A stretch of 64,000 nt of DNA, from contig NZ_CP032093.1 in the NCBI RefSeq assembly GCF_003544875.1, positions 992,001 through 1,056,000 of the forward strand. Direction: 5' to 3'. The notes below the pieces were generated by a model, which had not been told where the DNA came from, made no database searches, and saw nothing but the letters and a program-made list of their open reading frames with translations. Each line of letters starts with the position of its first letter. Position 1 is the first letter of the stretch. A program made the translations under genes and the position numbers. Shown in pieces: positions 46,478 through 57,935 of the stretch. Source of the DNA: Vibrio alfacsensis (GTDB lineage: Bacteria; Pseudomonadota; Gammaproteobacteria; Enterobacterales; Vibrionaceae).

Positions 46478-47158
46478 ATGATGGACTTTTCACTGATTAT
46501 TGAAAGCTTTCCGGTTTACCTAGAGGGGCTTTGGACGACGGTTTGGCTTGTTTCCGTGGCTCTTGTTATTGGTTTATGTGTTTCGATCCCGCTAGCGGTG
46601 GCACGTAACAGTGATAACTATGCGATAAGTTTGCCATCTTGGGCTTTCATTTACTTCTTCCGTGGTACACCGTTGCTGGTGCAGCTCTATTTGATTTATT
46701 ACGGTATGGACCAATTTTTCCCAGTAAAAGATACATTATGGGAACACGCATGGTTTTGTGCATTGGTCGCTTTTGTACTCAATACCTCCGCTTATACAGC
46801 AGAAATTATCCGTGGTGCGATCAATGGGTTACCGAAAGGGGAGGTTGAGGCAGCAAAAGCGTATGGCATGAGCACGTTTATGACTTATCGCCGTATTATT
46901 TTGCCAAGTGCCTTGCGCAGAGCATTGCCTGCATACTCGAATGAAGTCATCTTTATGCTTCATGGCAGCGCGGTTGCTGGCATCATTACTATTATGGATT
47001 TAACTGGGGCAGCTCGTTTGGTTAACTCGCGTTACTACGCACCATTTGAATCATTCTTGACCGCAGGCCTATTCTATATGGCGTTGACGTTTATTATCTT
47101 GTGGTGCTTTAAAGTAGCAGAGAAGCGATTCTTAGCCTATTTGAGACCATTGAGCTAA
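46478..47158 (+). CDS. artM: Amino acid ABC transporter permease, HisM/ArtM/AotM type
   Basis: 226-residue second permease of the transporter with the EAA loop EAAKAYGMSTFMTYRRIILPSALRRALPAYSNE near residues 125-160. The helix near the start includes WTTVWLVSVALVIGLCVSIPLAVA. It pairs with the preceding permease as a heterodimer. GAGG just before the upstream stop serves as ribosome site. Confidence 0.92.
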   Translation: MMDFSLIIESFPVYLEGLWTTVWLVSVALVIGLCVSIPLAVARNSDNYAISLPSWAFIYFFRGTPLLVQLYLIYYGMDQFFPVKDTLWEHAWFCALVAFVLNTSAYTAEIIRGAINGLPKGEVEAAKAYGMSTFMTYRRIILPSALRRALPAYSNEVIFMLHGSAVAGIITIMDLTGAARLVNSRYYAPFESFLTAGLFYMALTFIILWCFKVAEKRFLAYLRPLS

Positions 47159-47191
47159 TCGTCGATAGATATTATTCAGATGTCTAAAAGA

Positions 47192-47213
47192 AAGAGCGCC
47201 AATTGGCGCTCTT
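47192..47213. terminator. Bidirectional terminator between artM and xthA
   Basis: Perfect 9-bp stem AAGAGCGCC/GGCGCTCTT with an AATT loop. T-rich tracts occur on the minus strand and, more weakly, on the plus strand, between two convergent genes. Confidence 0.88.
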
Positions 47214-47233
47214 CATATTTTGGAAAGTCACAC

Positions 47234-48040
47234 CTATTTGAACGTAGACCAGATAGGAGCGTGATCCGATGGTTTTTCGATGCCACGCAATTCATAATCA
47301 ATGTCTGACTCAACGCACTTCTTAGAAAGCGATGGGGTTGCCAAAATGACGTCGATGCGTAGGCCGCGGTTATCATCGAAACCACGAGAACGGTAATCAA
47401 ACCATGAGAAACGGTCATTAACCTCTGGGTGTAAGTGACGGAAAGTGTCTTCAAAGCCCCAATCTAACAGTGTTTGCAACCACTCACGTTCTTCTGGTTG
47501 AAAAGAACATTTACCTGTTTTTAACCAGCGTTTACGGTTTGGCTCACCGATGCCGATGTCTGCATCAATAGGGCTGATATTGATGTCACCCATAACGATA
47601 AGTTGTTCGTCATTGGTATGATGCTCATTAAGGTAAGTCATTAAATCTTTATAAAACTGACGTTTATATGGGTACTTGGTTTCGTGAGCGATGTTATCCC
47701 CTTGAGGGAAATAGCCGTTTAATACCGTTACTTTTTCGCCATTTTCATCTTCGAACGTTGCCATGATCATGCGCTTTTGATGTTCCTCATTATCTGTTGG
47801 GAACCCTTTTTGAACGCTGATCGGTTCTTGCTTACATAGCATTGCTACACCGTAATGGGCTTTTTGACCGTGAAAGTAAACTTTGTAACCCATTGCTTCG
47901 ACATCTTCGATTGGGAAAGCTTCATCGTGAACTTTAATTTCTTGAAGGCCGATCACATCAGGTTGATGCTTGTTAATAAGTGCTTGGAGTTGGTGCAGAC
48001 GTGCGCGAAGTCCGTTGATGTTAAAGCTGATGACTTTCAT
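47234..48040 (-). CDS. xthA: Exodeoxyribonuclease III
   Basis: 268-residue Mg-dependent AP endonuclease and 3'-5' exonuclease for base-excision repair. Motifs: [11 protein letters not shown] at the start, [13 protein letters not shown] with the catalytic Glu near 34, [24 protein letters not shown], and the catalytic SDHAPI at the C-terminus. AAGGATAAAA before the ATG at 48040 fixes the start. The preceding rsmS frame runs into this gene without a stop. Confidence 0.97.
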   Translation of the reverse strand: MKVISFNINGLRARLHQLQALINKHQPDVIGLQEIKVHDEAFPIEDVEAMGYKVYFHGQKAHYGVAMLCKQEPISVQKGFPTDNEEHQKRMIMATFEDENGEKVTVLNGYFPQGDNIAHETKYPYKRQFYKDLMTYLNEHHTNDEQLIVMGDINISPIDADIGIGEPNRKRWLKTGKCSFQPEEREWLQTLLDWGFEDTFRHLHPEVNDRFSWFDYRSRGFDDNRGLRIDVILATPSLSKKCVESDIDYELRGIEKPSDHAPIWSTFK

Positions 48041-48210
48041 TTTTATCCTTTCAAGGGCGAGTTTGTTCTCCAGATCGTTTTGCACAATCTTAATCGCTTT
48101 TAGTGCCGTTTCTGAGTCTACCTCATTGGTTTCTAATAAATAGATTAGATCGACAGCAAGTTTAATCTCTGCTGGTGCATCATCAAGTGGGATGGGGTTT
48201 TATCGGACAT
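48041..48210 (-). pseudogene. rsmS: rsmS/ybaM (DUF2496), frameshifted and without its own stop
   Basis: Small gene normally next to priC, encoding about 53-55 residues (RsmS, a pleiotropic regulator in Pectobacterium; YbaM in E. coli). The ATG at 48210 overlaps the priC stop as TAATG and gives MSDK. The conserved body [20 protein letters not shown] then lies in another frame, which one extra base in the T run 48198-48201 would restore. At the 3' end the body frame continues LALERIK straight into xthA; removing one A there would give a stop (GGATAA). Both faults may be sequence errors. Confidence 0.78.
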
Positions 48211-48755
48211 TACTGATGTTTTTCCCTGTAAGTGATCTGGTTTTCAAGCTTTAACAATGCGGCTTCACACCGTGCCAATCGTTGCTCGGTTGCGAGCAGG
48301 ACTTTTTGCGCTTCTGCTCTGGCAAAACTCGGAGATGAATCCAGTGCTCTTTGTTTGTCTACCACCATTTCTCTCAGTCGGCGAGCCCATTCCTGGTGCT
48401 GAGCCAGTTCTTGATAAAGCACGTTGATAGGTTTTCGAAAGTGGCTACTGTGTTTTATTTCACCTTTACGTATTTTTGTCGTTGAGATTTCACGCTGAAT
48501 CGCAGAGATCTGTGCGACGAGCCGCTCGGTGAGGTACTCAGCTCGAAGTGCGGTAAGCTTATTTTCTTTTTGTTCACGTATAATGGCGTCGAGCGTGGCG
48601 CTGGCTTCTTTTACGCAAGGAACCAGTAAGCGAGAACGACAGTGAAATAAGCGCTCATCAAACAGTGAAACGTGGTGTTCCCCCCTTTGACGATCAAGCA
48701 TCGCTGCTTGTTTAGACATGTGTTCTAAGTTGTCTGAAAGTTGCTTAATGTTCAT
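48210..48755 (-). CDS. priC: Primosomal replication protein PriC
   Basis: 181-residue helical protein that loads DnaB at stalled forks and binds SSB. The PriC pattern is visible: LSDNLEHMSKQAAMLDRQRG near the N-terminus, LFDERLFHCRSRLLVPCV, and arginine-rich C-terminal helices. The start at 48755 behind TAGGACT overlaps the TSUP gene end by four bases. PriC followed by RsmS is the E. coli order as well. Confidence 0.9.
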   Translation of the reverse strand: MNIKQLSDNLEHMSKQAAMLDRQRGEHHVSLFDERLFHCRSRLLVPCVKEASATLDAIIREQKENKLTALRAEYLTERLVAQISAIQREISTTKIRKGEIKHSSHFRKPINVLYQELAQHQEWARRLREMVVDKQRALDSSPSFARAEAQKVLLATEQRLARCEAALLKLENQITYREKHQ

Positions 48756-49537
48756 GTGAGTCCTACAAACCAAGCGTCATAGGCAAGTTTAATCGCGAGA
48801 ATACTCACCACTGTGACAAATACGGGACGGATGAATTTTGCGCCAAATCGAATGGCAGAATGCGCGCCTACAAATGCGCCTGCCATTAAGCAAAGGCCCA
48901 TGGTTAAGCCTAGCACCCAGTTGATGTGACCTAAAAATGCGAATGTAACAAGAGAGGTGAAATTACTCGTAAAGTTCATGGCTTTTGCTAAACCTGACGC
49001 GAGCAAAATATTAAGTCGATACAATGCCATTGAACTGACCGTCCAAAATGCACCAGTTCCTGGCCCTGCAAGACCATCATAGAACCCAATGCTTAACCCT
49101 TGGATATACTGTTTTTTATTGAGTAGGGGACAAGGTTCAGGTGTTGGGCTTTGGTGTGCCGTGTGCGGTGTTTTATGAAACACGGTATACATCGCAGCGG
49201 CAAGAATGATTAGAGGCAATGCTTTTTCAAGCCATTCAGTACTGATCGCATCAACAAATAAGGTGCCTAACGTCGCCCCAATGAGCGTTGCGACAAAGGC
49301 TCTTCCCCAGCATTGAGGTTTGAATAGGCGCTTTTTATAGTACGTAAAAGCAGCAGTAGAAGAGGCGAATGATGCGGCCAGTTTGTTGGTACCTAACGCG
49401 ACATGTGGAGGCAACCCTAAAGATAGAAGGGCAGGCACGGTTAACATGCCTCCGCCCCCAGCCACAGCATCGATAAACCCAGCAACAAAAGCGACGAGCG
49501 CCAACACCAACAACATGGTTGGCTCAATCATTTCCAT
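48752..49537 (-). CDS. TSUP-family permease (TauE/SafE, YfcA-like)
   Basis: 261-residue inner-membrane protein with about eight helices and two copies of the family motif: AGFIDAVAGGGGMLTVPALLSLGLPPHVALGTNKL near the start and GFYDGLAGPGTGAFWTVSSM in the middle. The family exports sulfite, sulfoacetate or related anions, or has unknown substrates; E. coli YfcA is the closest named relative I know. Located directly before priC with overlapping ends. Confidence 0.92.
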   Translation of the reverse strand: MEMIEPTMLLVLALVAFVAGFIDAVAGGGGMLTVPALLSLGLPPHVALGTNKLAASFASSTAAFTYYKKRLFKPQCWGRAFVATLIGATLGTLFVDAISTEWLEKALPLIILAAAMYTVFHKTPHTAHQSPTPEPCPLLNKKQYIQGLSIGFYDGLAGPGTGAFWTVSSMALYRLNILLASGLAKAMNFTSNFTSLVTFAFLGHINWVLGLTMGLCLMAGAFVGAHSAIRFGAKFIRPVFVTVVSILAIKLAYDAWFVGLT

Positions 49538-49583
49538 AAATTGTTATTCTTCTAATATTTGCTATGCCCACGCGCCAATGATG

Positions 49584-51659
49584 TCACCTGGGAATATTTC
49601 GTTTAAATGGCGGTAGCGAGTCAATAAGCGCTTGTCCGTAGCGCTTTGTCACTAGGCGGCGGTCAAGAATGACTACTCTACCAGAGTCGCGTTCTTTACG
49701 CAGTAATCGGCCTACGCTTTGAATCAGCTTTTTGCTCGCATCGGGCACCGTAATTTGCATAAACGGATTGCCACCTTTCTTTTCTATGTATTCAGAGTGC
49801 GCTTGTTCCACTGGCGACGTTGGAACACCGAAAGGTATCTTGGTAATGACAAGGTTTTCTAGTAGTTCCCCCGGCAGATCGAGCCCCTCAGAAAAGCTTC
49901 CTGTACCAAATAAAATGCTCGTTTTCCGTGTATCGACGAGTTTTTTATGTTTTTTTAGGATCTCTGCTCGAGAGCTTTCTCCTTGAACTTGTAATGCCCA
50001 GCCTCGTTTAATGAAGTCAGCACTTAGCGCTTCGGCGACTTGGTTCATTTGCCAATAAGAGGAGAATAATACTAAGTTTGCTTTGTTGTCTTCTAAATAC
50101 TTAGGCAAAATTTCAATAAGATATTCAGTAAACTGAGGTGCTTGTGGTTCATACTTCATCGTTGGTATCAGCAATTCAGCTTGGTTCTGATAATTAAATG
50201 GTGAAGCCAACGCTAAAAACTGAGTGCCGGCTTCTGGTTTTGCATCAACGCCAACTTGGTGGCAAAAGTATTGGAACGAATTGAGGGCACGCATGGTTGC
50301 AGAAACCAAAACCGCGCCGACACAACGACTCCAAATTTGCTGATCCAACTGCCATCCAATTTCTAGCGGTGAAACACTAACGATGAAATCACCTTCACGA
50401 TCTGGATGCGTTTCTAACCAACGAGCAAGAGGCGCACCTTTTTCGCGAGTGGGCTCTGCCATCAGACGCCATACTTGAGCCAAGTTTTCTAATCGTTGGA
50501 TGTAAAACCCTAATTCAGCCAGTGCCGGTTCTGCTAATCGAGAGGATAGCTCACCATCTTTGACTCTTTCAGCAATCAGATCGGCAATTTTAGCGACACT
50601 CTGATTCGCTTTTTTACTTAACTGTTTAAGTTCTTTCGATTGGTTCTCTAACCAAGTAGGGAGTTCACCATGCTCAAAACGATAGATGCCATCTTCAAAT
50701 TGAGCCGGATCGAATTGTTTTGGTAATTGGCTTAATGCAGGAATCAGCTCTTGAATGGATTCTTGCAGATCATTACGAAATCGCCCAACGCGTTTCTCAT
50801 CAGCTAAGGAAGAAAATTTGCTTGTTGCTTGATTGAGCTTTTCAAGCCAAGCGGCCGCCCCTTTGAGGCTTGCCGATGCAGAGGCGTGATCGCGCGCCAC
50901 ATGAGGCAAGTGGTGCGCTTCATCAAAGACGTAAATGGTGTTTTCTGGCTCAGGTAATATCACGCCACCACCGAGATCCGCATCTGCCATGACAAGTGAA
51001 TGGTTGGCGATGATCACGTCGTTTTTGTCTAGTTCTGCTCGTGCTTTTTGGAATGGACAACCTCGGTGTGCGGGTAGACTGTTGTTACAGCTGTGCTTAT
51101 CACTGACGATCAGTTGCCACAATCTATCATCGATTGGTTTCGGCCAAGCGTCACGATCGCCATCCCACTTACCTTGAGCTAATGAGCGGTACATGGTTTC
51201 CAGTAGTTCGATGTCTTTTTTCTTTGGCTTTGTTTCAAACATCGCCAGTTGACCACCGTCTGCACCACTCGCTGTTGCCAGTTTTTCCGCGCAGCAGTAA
51301 CGCTGGCGTCCTTTAGCCAAAATAAAAGAAAACTCGCGATCAGTAATCCTACGAAACAGAGGCAGATCTTTATTCACTAACTGTTCTTGCAATGCCACGG
51401 TTGCTGTTGAGATGACAACTTTACGATTGTTGTAAACCGCAACAGGAATCGCGGCCATTAAATAAGACAGCGATTTACCAATCCCTGTGCCTGCTTCGGC
51501 AATCAACATGCGATTGGACTTATGGTATTGCCCGCATAGCGTTTTAGCGATCTCAGCAACGAGGTAGTTTTGTGCGCGTCGTGGAACAAAGTTATCGAGC
51601 TGAGCTTGTAGATTTTGATAGCTAGTTCGAATCGATTTTTGAATGTTACTGGTTAGCAT
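49584..51659 (-). CDS. dinG: ATP-dependent DNA helicase DinG
   Basis: 691-residue XPD-like 5'-3' helicase with an iron-sulfur cluster. Walker A is AEAGTGIGKSLSYL near residue 55. The cluster cysteines are in RYCCAEKL, HSCNNS and RGCPFQKA (residues ~110-205). The DEAH box VFDEAHHLPHVARD is near 243 and motif VI SVGRLLRKERDSGRV near 660. The ATG at 51659 follows GAGGCC and gives the usual MLTSNIQKSIR start. It unwinds R-loops and D-loops and is part of the damage response in E. coli; no LexA box was recognised here. Confidence 0.96.
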   Translation of the reverse strand: MLTSNIQKSIRTSYQNLQAQLDNFVPRRAQNYLVAEIAKTLCGQYHKSNRMLIAEAGTGIGKSLSYLMAAIPVAVYNNRKVVISTATVALQEQLVNKDLPLFRRITDREFSFILAKGRQRYCCAEKLATASGADGGQLAMFETKPKKKDIELLETMYRSLAQGKWDGDRDAWPKPIDDRLWQLIVSDKHSCNNSLPAHRGCPFQKARAELDKNDVIIANHSLVMADADLGGGVILPEPENTIYVFDEAHHLPHVARDHASASASLKGAAAWLEKLNQATSKFSSLADEKRVGRFRNDLQESIQELIPALSQLPKQFDPAQFEDGIYRFEHGELPTWLENQSKELKQLSKKANQSVAKIADLIAERVKDGELSSRLAEPALAELGFYIQRLENLAQVWRLMAEPTREKGAPLARWLETHPDREGDFIVSVSPLEIGWQLDQQIWSRCVGAVLVSATMRALNSFQYFCHQVGVDAKPEAGTQFLALASPFNYQNQAELLIPTMKYEPQAPQFTEYLIEILPKYLEDNKANLVLFSSYWQMNQVAEALSADFIKRGWALQVQGESSRAEILKKHKKLVDTRKTSILFGTGSFSEGLDLPGELLENLVITKIPFGVPTSPVEQAHSEYIEKKGGNPFMQITVPDASKKLIQSVGRLLRKERDSGRVVILDRRLVTKRYGQALIDSLPPFKRNIPR

Positions 51660-51733
51660 ACTGGCCTCAAATGCGGTGGAAGCGAATAGTAGCACACATC
51701 ACTGCACGTAATGTAGTTAGCAAAATAGAATGC

Positions 51734-51765
51734 TTTTGTGAAAAACATCGATCTCCATCACAAAA
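51734..51765. promoter_or_regulatory. Inverted repeat and candidate CRP region upstream of dinG and the porin
   Basis: TTTTGTGA (51734-51741) and TCACAAAA (51758-51765) are exact inverse copies 16 bp apart. The inner sequence GATCTCCATCACA matches 11 of 13 bases of the right part of a CRP site. V. cholerae ompT, the likely counterpart of the downstream porin, is CRP-activated. The rest of the 510-bp spacer (51660-52169) is AT-rich with no gene seen. Confidence 0.4.
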
Positions 51766-52169
51766 ATATTAGTCAAATAAATGCGTTTGCTTGTTTCATA
51801 AAGTGAAAAATTTAACTCTGCGTATTTGCATTTTGTTGAAATTAAATTCCAATTTGATCTATCAATTCGTCTTGAATTGGTGGTAATTGCTATCTATTGA
51901 CATTATCATTACTTGCATTTCGTTGCACTAATTGTTTAGAACTTAATCACACTATAAGGTGTAAAATATCAAGATAATGAAAAATAAGAAGTTTTTGTTT
52001 TTGATAAGTTGGTTTAGAAAATTTGACAGGCAGAATAATCTTTTGCAATCTAGCGCCCAGATTTTGTAGGCAAGCATAAGTTGCTTTTTGTTAACAGCTT
52101 AGCCACAAAAAATAAAAAAAGGGAATCCCCAAGAGATATCCCGAACTAAGAAAAGGCAGTGGATTAACT

Positions 52170-53166
52170 ATGAAAGACTCTATTAGCGCTTGCTGTAGCG
52201 GGCATCTCTACGTCTGCACTTGCAGCTGGCAACATCTACGACAACGGTGAAACATCTTTCAACGTTTCTGGTGAAATCGATACGTACCTAAGCACTAAAG
52301 AAGCTGAAGTAAAAGGCAAGCAGCTAGCTAAAGCTGACATCGACCTAGACCTATGGGCAAAAATCCAAATCGATGCACAACACAAACTAAACCAAGACGT
52401 GACTCTATTCGGTTCTTTTGAAATCGAAAACGGCAACGGTTTTGGTTACGGTGACGACAATAACTCTGTATCAACTGACGACCTATACTTCGGTGCATAC
52501 ATTGGTCAAAACTGGGGTGTAGCAGTTGGTGAAATCGGTGACTTCGGTGACACACTAGACGCAATCACACTAGACATCACTAACGAAGGTTACGATCTAG
52601 GTGATGATTTCGTAAACGGCCTAGAAAGTGGCGGTCACGCTGCAGCAGTTAAAGGTAGCTTCGAGCAACTAACAGTTATCGCTGACGTTTACCTAGACCA
52701 AGATGAAAACGTTGATGTCGCTTACGGTGTATCTGCTGAGTACGCTCTGAACGATATGTTCACTGTGGGTGCTATGTACCAAGATCAAGGTAAGCAAACT
52801 TACGGCGAATACAGCATCATGGGTGCTTCAGCACGTTTCAACATGAACAACTTTGAAGCAGCTGTGGCGTACATCGTTGAAGAGCTAAACAACGAAGACC
52901 TAGACACAATCGCAGCAGCAGCAGCATACCAAATCAACGACGCACGTCTGTACACAACATTCGGTTTCTCTGATGGCGAGAAAGATGTTGAAGGTAACTA
53001 CTACACGCTAGGTGCTGATTACAAACTATCAGGTAACCTAAAAACTTTCCTAGAGTACTCAGTTAAAGAAGACGTACACGCTGGTGAAATTGAAGTATCT
53101 AAAGACAAGTTTGTAGCAGCTGATAAAGACACGCTAGTAGTTGCAGGTATGTACTACACATTCTAA
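52170..53166 (+). pseudogene. Outer-membrane porin (OmpT/OmpU-like), start frameshifted
   Basis: General trimeric porin of the Gram-negative type. The mature chain (GNIYDNGETSFNVSGEIDTY... to the C-terminal GMYYTF with terminal Phe) and signal peptide (TLLALAVAGISTSALA) are intact in one frame. The ATG at 52170 is separated from them by one base: ATG-A-AAG-ACT. The expected start would be ATG with five A (MKKTLLALA) or two A (MKTLLALA). A stop (TGA) precedes the frame directly, so no other start can make the signal peptide. By position next to dinG it corresponds to V. cholerae ompT. Error, phase variation or true loss remain open. Confidence 0.85.
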
Positions 53167-53189
53167 TCGCTTCGCTTAGAACGATACTT

Positions 53190-53217
53190 AAAAGGTCGCT
53201 ATTGTGCGGCCTTTTTT
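53190..53217 (+). terminator. Intrinsic terminator after the porin gene
   Basis: AAAGGTCGC pairs with GCGGCCTTT (one G-U pair) around TATTGT, followed by T residues. Confidence 0.88.
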
Positions 53218-53386
53218 ACATTTATTTAGAAAAGCATTTAGAAAACGATATAGAAAAACGTGTCGTGAGCGGCAGCTCTCATGGCCAATAGGTCGTCGTT
53301 GTTTGTTTTGAACAGTATATAATGTCGGCAGCGAGAGTATTCAGCGTCCTGATAGATGACGTGGATTAATTGAAAGGTATTGAACA

Positions 53387-54040
53387 ATGAAATTAAAAAT
53401 CTGGATGTCGGCATTAGTGGTTTTACTAACGTCTGGTGCAGTCAATGCGAACACCGGTGATGTAACGCCGACAATAAAGTCAAACAAAGTCGTCGAAGTC
53501 CTGTTCGTCAATGGGCAAGATGCTGACGATTTACAGAAGCCGTTTGCATTAAAGCCAGGCAGCAACCAACTCGTTGTAAAAGCAAACTTATCGATTGGTC
53601 ACGGCGATAAACGCACTCAGTTTAAATCGGTACCGTACATCATTACCACAAACGTCATGGGTAACGAATTAGAGATTGACGTGCCACGCTTTAGAGACGT
53701 TCGCCAAGCGCAGCAAATGTTTGAATCTGAGCAAGCAGATTGGAAAGTGCGTGTTGATGGTGAAGAGGCAGAGTTCGCTCAATACAAAATGCCGGGCAAA
53801 AAAGGCATGTTCCCATACTCAGAGCTTGACCAGCAGCTTGCAGAATACAATCAAGCGCAAGGTGTATACTTTGCAAATGGTAAAGAAGTCCAGTTAACGA
53901 AAGAAGAGATGATCAATACACCGACTCAGACTCAAGTCGCGACTAAAACGCATTCCTCGATGACAAAGGCTAAAATTGCTTATCTAGAAATGTCCGAGAG
54001 TGAGCGTGAAGCCTTTCTTAAATGGGTTTCTCAGCAGTAA
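53387..54040 (+). CDS. YccT-family (UPF0319/DUF2057) periplasmic protein
   Basis: 217-residue secreted protein. A signal peptide (MKLKIWMSALVVLLTSGAVNA) covers residues 1-21, without a lipobox. The DUF2057 domain is seen in VEVLFVNGQDADDLQKPFALKPGSNQLVV and YIITTNVMGNELEIDVPRFRD. The C-terminal third is polar and helical (SMTKAKIAYLEMSESEREAFLKWV). E. coli YccT has been linked to curli control; here the role is unknown. Single gene with its own terminator. Confidence 0.88.
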   Translation: MKLKIWMSALVVLLTSGAVNANTGDVTPTIKSNKVVEVLFVNGQDADDLQKPFALKPGSNQLVVKANLSIGHGDKRTQFKSVPYIITTNVMGNELEIDVPRFRDVRQAQQMFESEQADWKVRVDGEEAEFAQYKMPGKKGMFPYSELDQQLAEYNQAQGVYFANGKEVQLTKEEMINTPTQTQVATKTHSSMTKAKIAYLEMSESEREAFLKWVSQQ

Positions 54041-54056
54041 TTAGCATCAATCTTTT

Positions 54057-54090
54057 GATTTGATTTGATTTGATTTGATTTGATTTGATT
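54057..54090 (+). repeat. Pentanucleotide repeat (GATTT) of nearly seven copies
   Basis: Six full copies of GATTT and a partial seventh run from 54057 to 54090, between the yccT stop and its terminator. Confidence 0.97.
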
Positions 54091-54102
54091 GTCAGGTTGT
54101 TA

Positions 54103-54150
54103 GGGCTTTCGATATACAGACATCAGTCGGTGTAGCGAAAGCCCTTTTAT
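54103..54150 (+). terminator. Intrinsic terminator after yccT
   Basis: Perfect 9-bp stem GGGCTTTCG/CGAAAGCCC (54103-54111 and 54136-54144) with a 24-base loop and TTTTAT following. Confidence 0.8.
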
Positions 54151-54174
54151 TTAGCGTGAGCTTAACGAACCAAA

Positions 54175-54879
54175 TTAGATGGTGATTTCTCGCCACTCAC
54201 CAGGTTGTAGATCATTCAACACAATGTCTCCCATCGAGTAGCGGACTAAACGCAGAGTAGGGAAGCCAATGTGCGCTGTCATACGTCTTACTTGGCGGTT
54301 TCTTCCCTCTATGATGGTGATCGCTAGCCAAGTCGTAGGGATATTGGCTCGAAAACGAACGGGAGGGATTCTGTCCCAAATGTGTGGCGCGGGCATGAGT
54401 TCTACTTTTGCTGGCAGTGTCATTCCATCTTTTAGCTCAACGCCTTGGCGTAGCTTTTCTAAATCTTCCTCACTAGGTGCACCATCAACTTGAACCCAAT
54501 AGGTTTTAGGTGATTTTGATGTCGGTTGGGTCAGCTTGGCTTGCAAGATCCCATCATTTGTTAACACCATTAACCCCTCACTGTCGCGATCAAGTCGACC
54601 AGCGGCATAAACATCTTTTACAGGAATGTAATCTGCAAGTGTTTTGCGACCGTCCCCATCAGTAAACTGGCTTAATGTGTCATAAGGTTTATTGAAAATG
54701 ATCACTTTACGATCCTCTGGAGCGATTCTTGGCTTCGTCGTTGATGAAGACCGGTTAGGACGAGCGTGTCTTTTTTGACCTTGCCCAGCGGTGTTGTTTG
54801 ACTTTCCCGAGCGTTTAAAATGCCCCGATTTAGGTTGTTGGCTACGGCGACCTTTTTCTTGGCTCGTGCGAGATGACAT
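54175..54879 (-). CDS. rluE: 23S rRNA pseudouridine synthase RluE
   Basis: 234-residue RsuA-family enzyme; E. coli RluE modifies U2457 of 23S rRNA. The catalytic motif is [19 protein letters not shown] (Asp near residue 97), and the C-terminal family motif is [24 protein letters not shown] basic, serine/glycine-rich N-terminal tail of about 55 residues precedes the catalytic domain and probably contacts RNA. Divergent from icd, as in E. coli. Confidence 0.93.
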   Translation of the reverse strand: MSSRTSQEKGRRSQQPKSGHFKRSGKSNNTAGQGQKRHARPNRSSSTTKPRIAPEDRKVIIFNKPYDTLSQFTDGDGRKTLADYIPVKDVYAAGRLDRDSEGLMVLTNDGILQAKLTQPTSKSPKTYWVQVDGAPSEEDLEKLRQGVELKDGMTLPAKVELMPAPHIWDRIPPVRFRANIPTTWLAITIIEGRNRQVRRMTAHIGFPTLRLVRYSMGDIVLNDLQPGEWREITI

Positions 54880-57471
<2,592 letters not shown>

Positions 57472-57482
57472 CGATATTAATA

Positions 57483-57520
57483 AGTAGCTATATTATTTAG
57501 TAACTATATTATTTAGTAAC
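57483..57520 (+). repeat. 16-bp tandem repeat of 2.4 copies after icd
   Basis: AGTAGCTATATTATTT (57483-57498) is followed by AGTAACTATATTATTT (57499-57514) and a partial third copy AGTAAC. It begins 11 bases after the icd stop. Confidence 0.95.
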
Positions 57521-57523
57521 CAT

Positions 57524-57556
57524 AAGCACGCTGCATTGCAGTGTGCTTTATTTTTT
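57524..57556 (+). terminator. Intrinsic terminator after icd
   Basis: AAGCACGCTGC pairs with GCAGTGTGCTT (one G-U pair) around a 3-base loop, followed by TATTTTTTATT. Confidence 0.88.
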
Positions 57557-57624
57557 ATTGCAGCTCTTCAATATGCTCGCTATACCAAGCTATGGATTCT
57601 GCAACAAACAGGCTTTCAGAAAAC

Positions 57625-57652
57625 AATAAACCCGCTTTCATGCGGGTTTATT
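57625..57652 (-). terminator. Intrinsic terminator after cspD
   Basis: Perfect 11-bp stem AATAAACCCGC/GCGGGTTTATT with a 6-base loop, about 65 bases beyond the cspD stop. On the minus strand GTTTTC follows. Confidence 0.82.
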
Positions 57653-57716
57653 TGTCTTCTTATCATGTTCGCCGTATTAGCCACAAAAGCCTTTAACGGT
57701 AATCCTAGAGACGAGC

Positions 57717-57935
57717 CTATTTAGCTTGGGCTTCTATTGGAACAACGCTGCTTGCGTGTGAGCCTTTAGGGCCTTTTTCAACCTCGTATGAGACTTGTTG
57801 GCCTGCTTTCAGTGTACGATAACCGTCCATTTGGATAGTTGAGTAGTGGGCAAAGATATCTCCATCCTCTTCATCTGAACAGATAAACCCAAATCCTTTG
57901 GCGTTGTTAAACCACTTTACTGTACCTGTAGCCAT
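57717..57935 (-). CDS. cspD: Cold-shock-domain protein CspD
   Basis: 72-residue OB-fold nucleic-acid-binding protein. RNP1 KGFGFICSDEEDGDIF and RNP2 IFAHYSTI are clear. The EEDGD insertion and place beside clpS identify CspD, a replication inhibitor of starved E. coli cells, rather than a CspA type. The ATG at 57935 follows GAGGG and gives MATGTVKWFNNAKGFGF; a seven-codon upstream extension is not conserved. Confidence 0.94.
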   Translation of the reverse strand: MATGTVKWFNNAKGFGFICSDEEDGDIFAHYSTIQMDGYRTLKAGQQVSYEVEKGPKGSHASSVVPIEAQAK

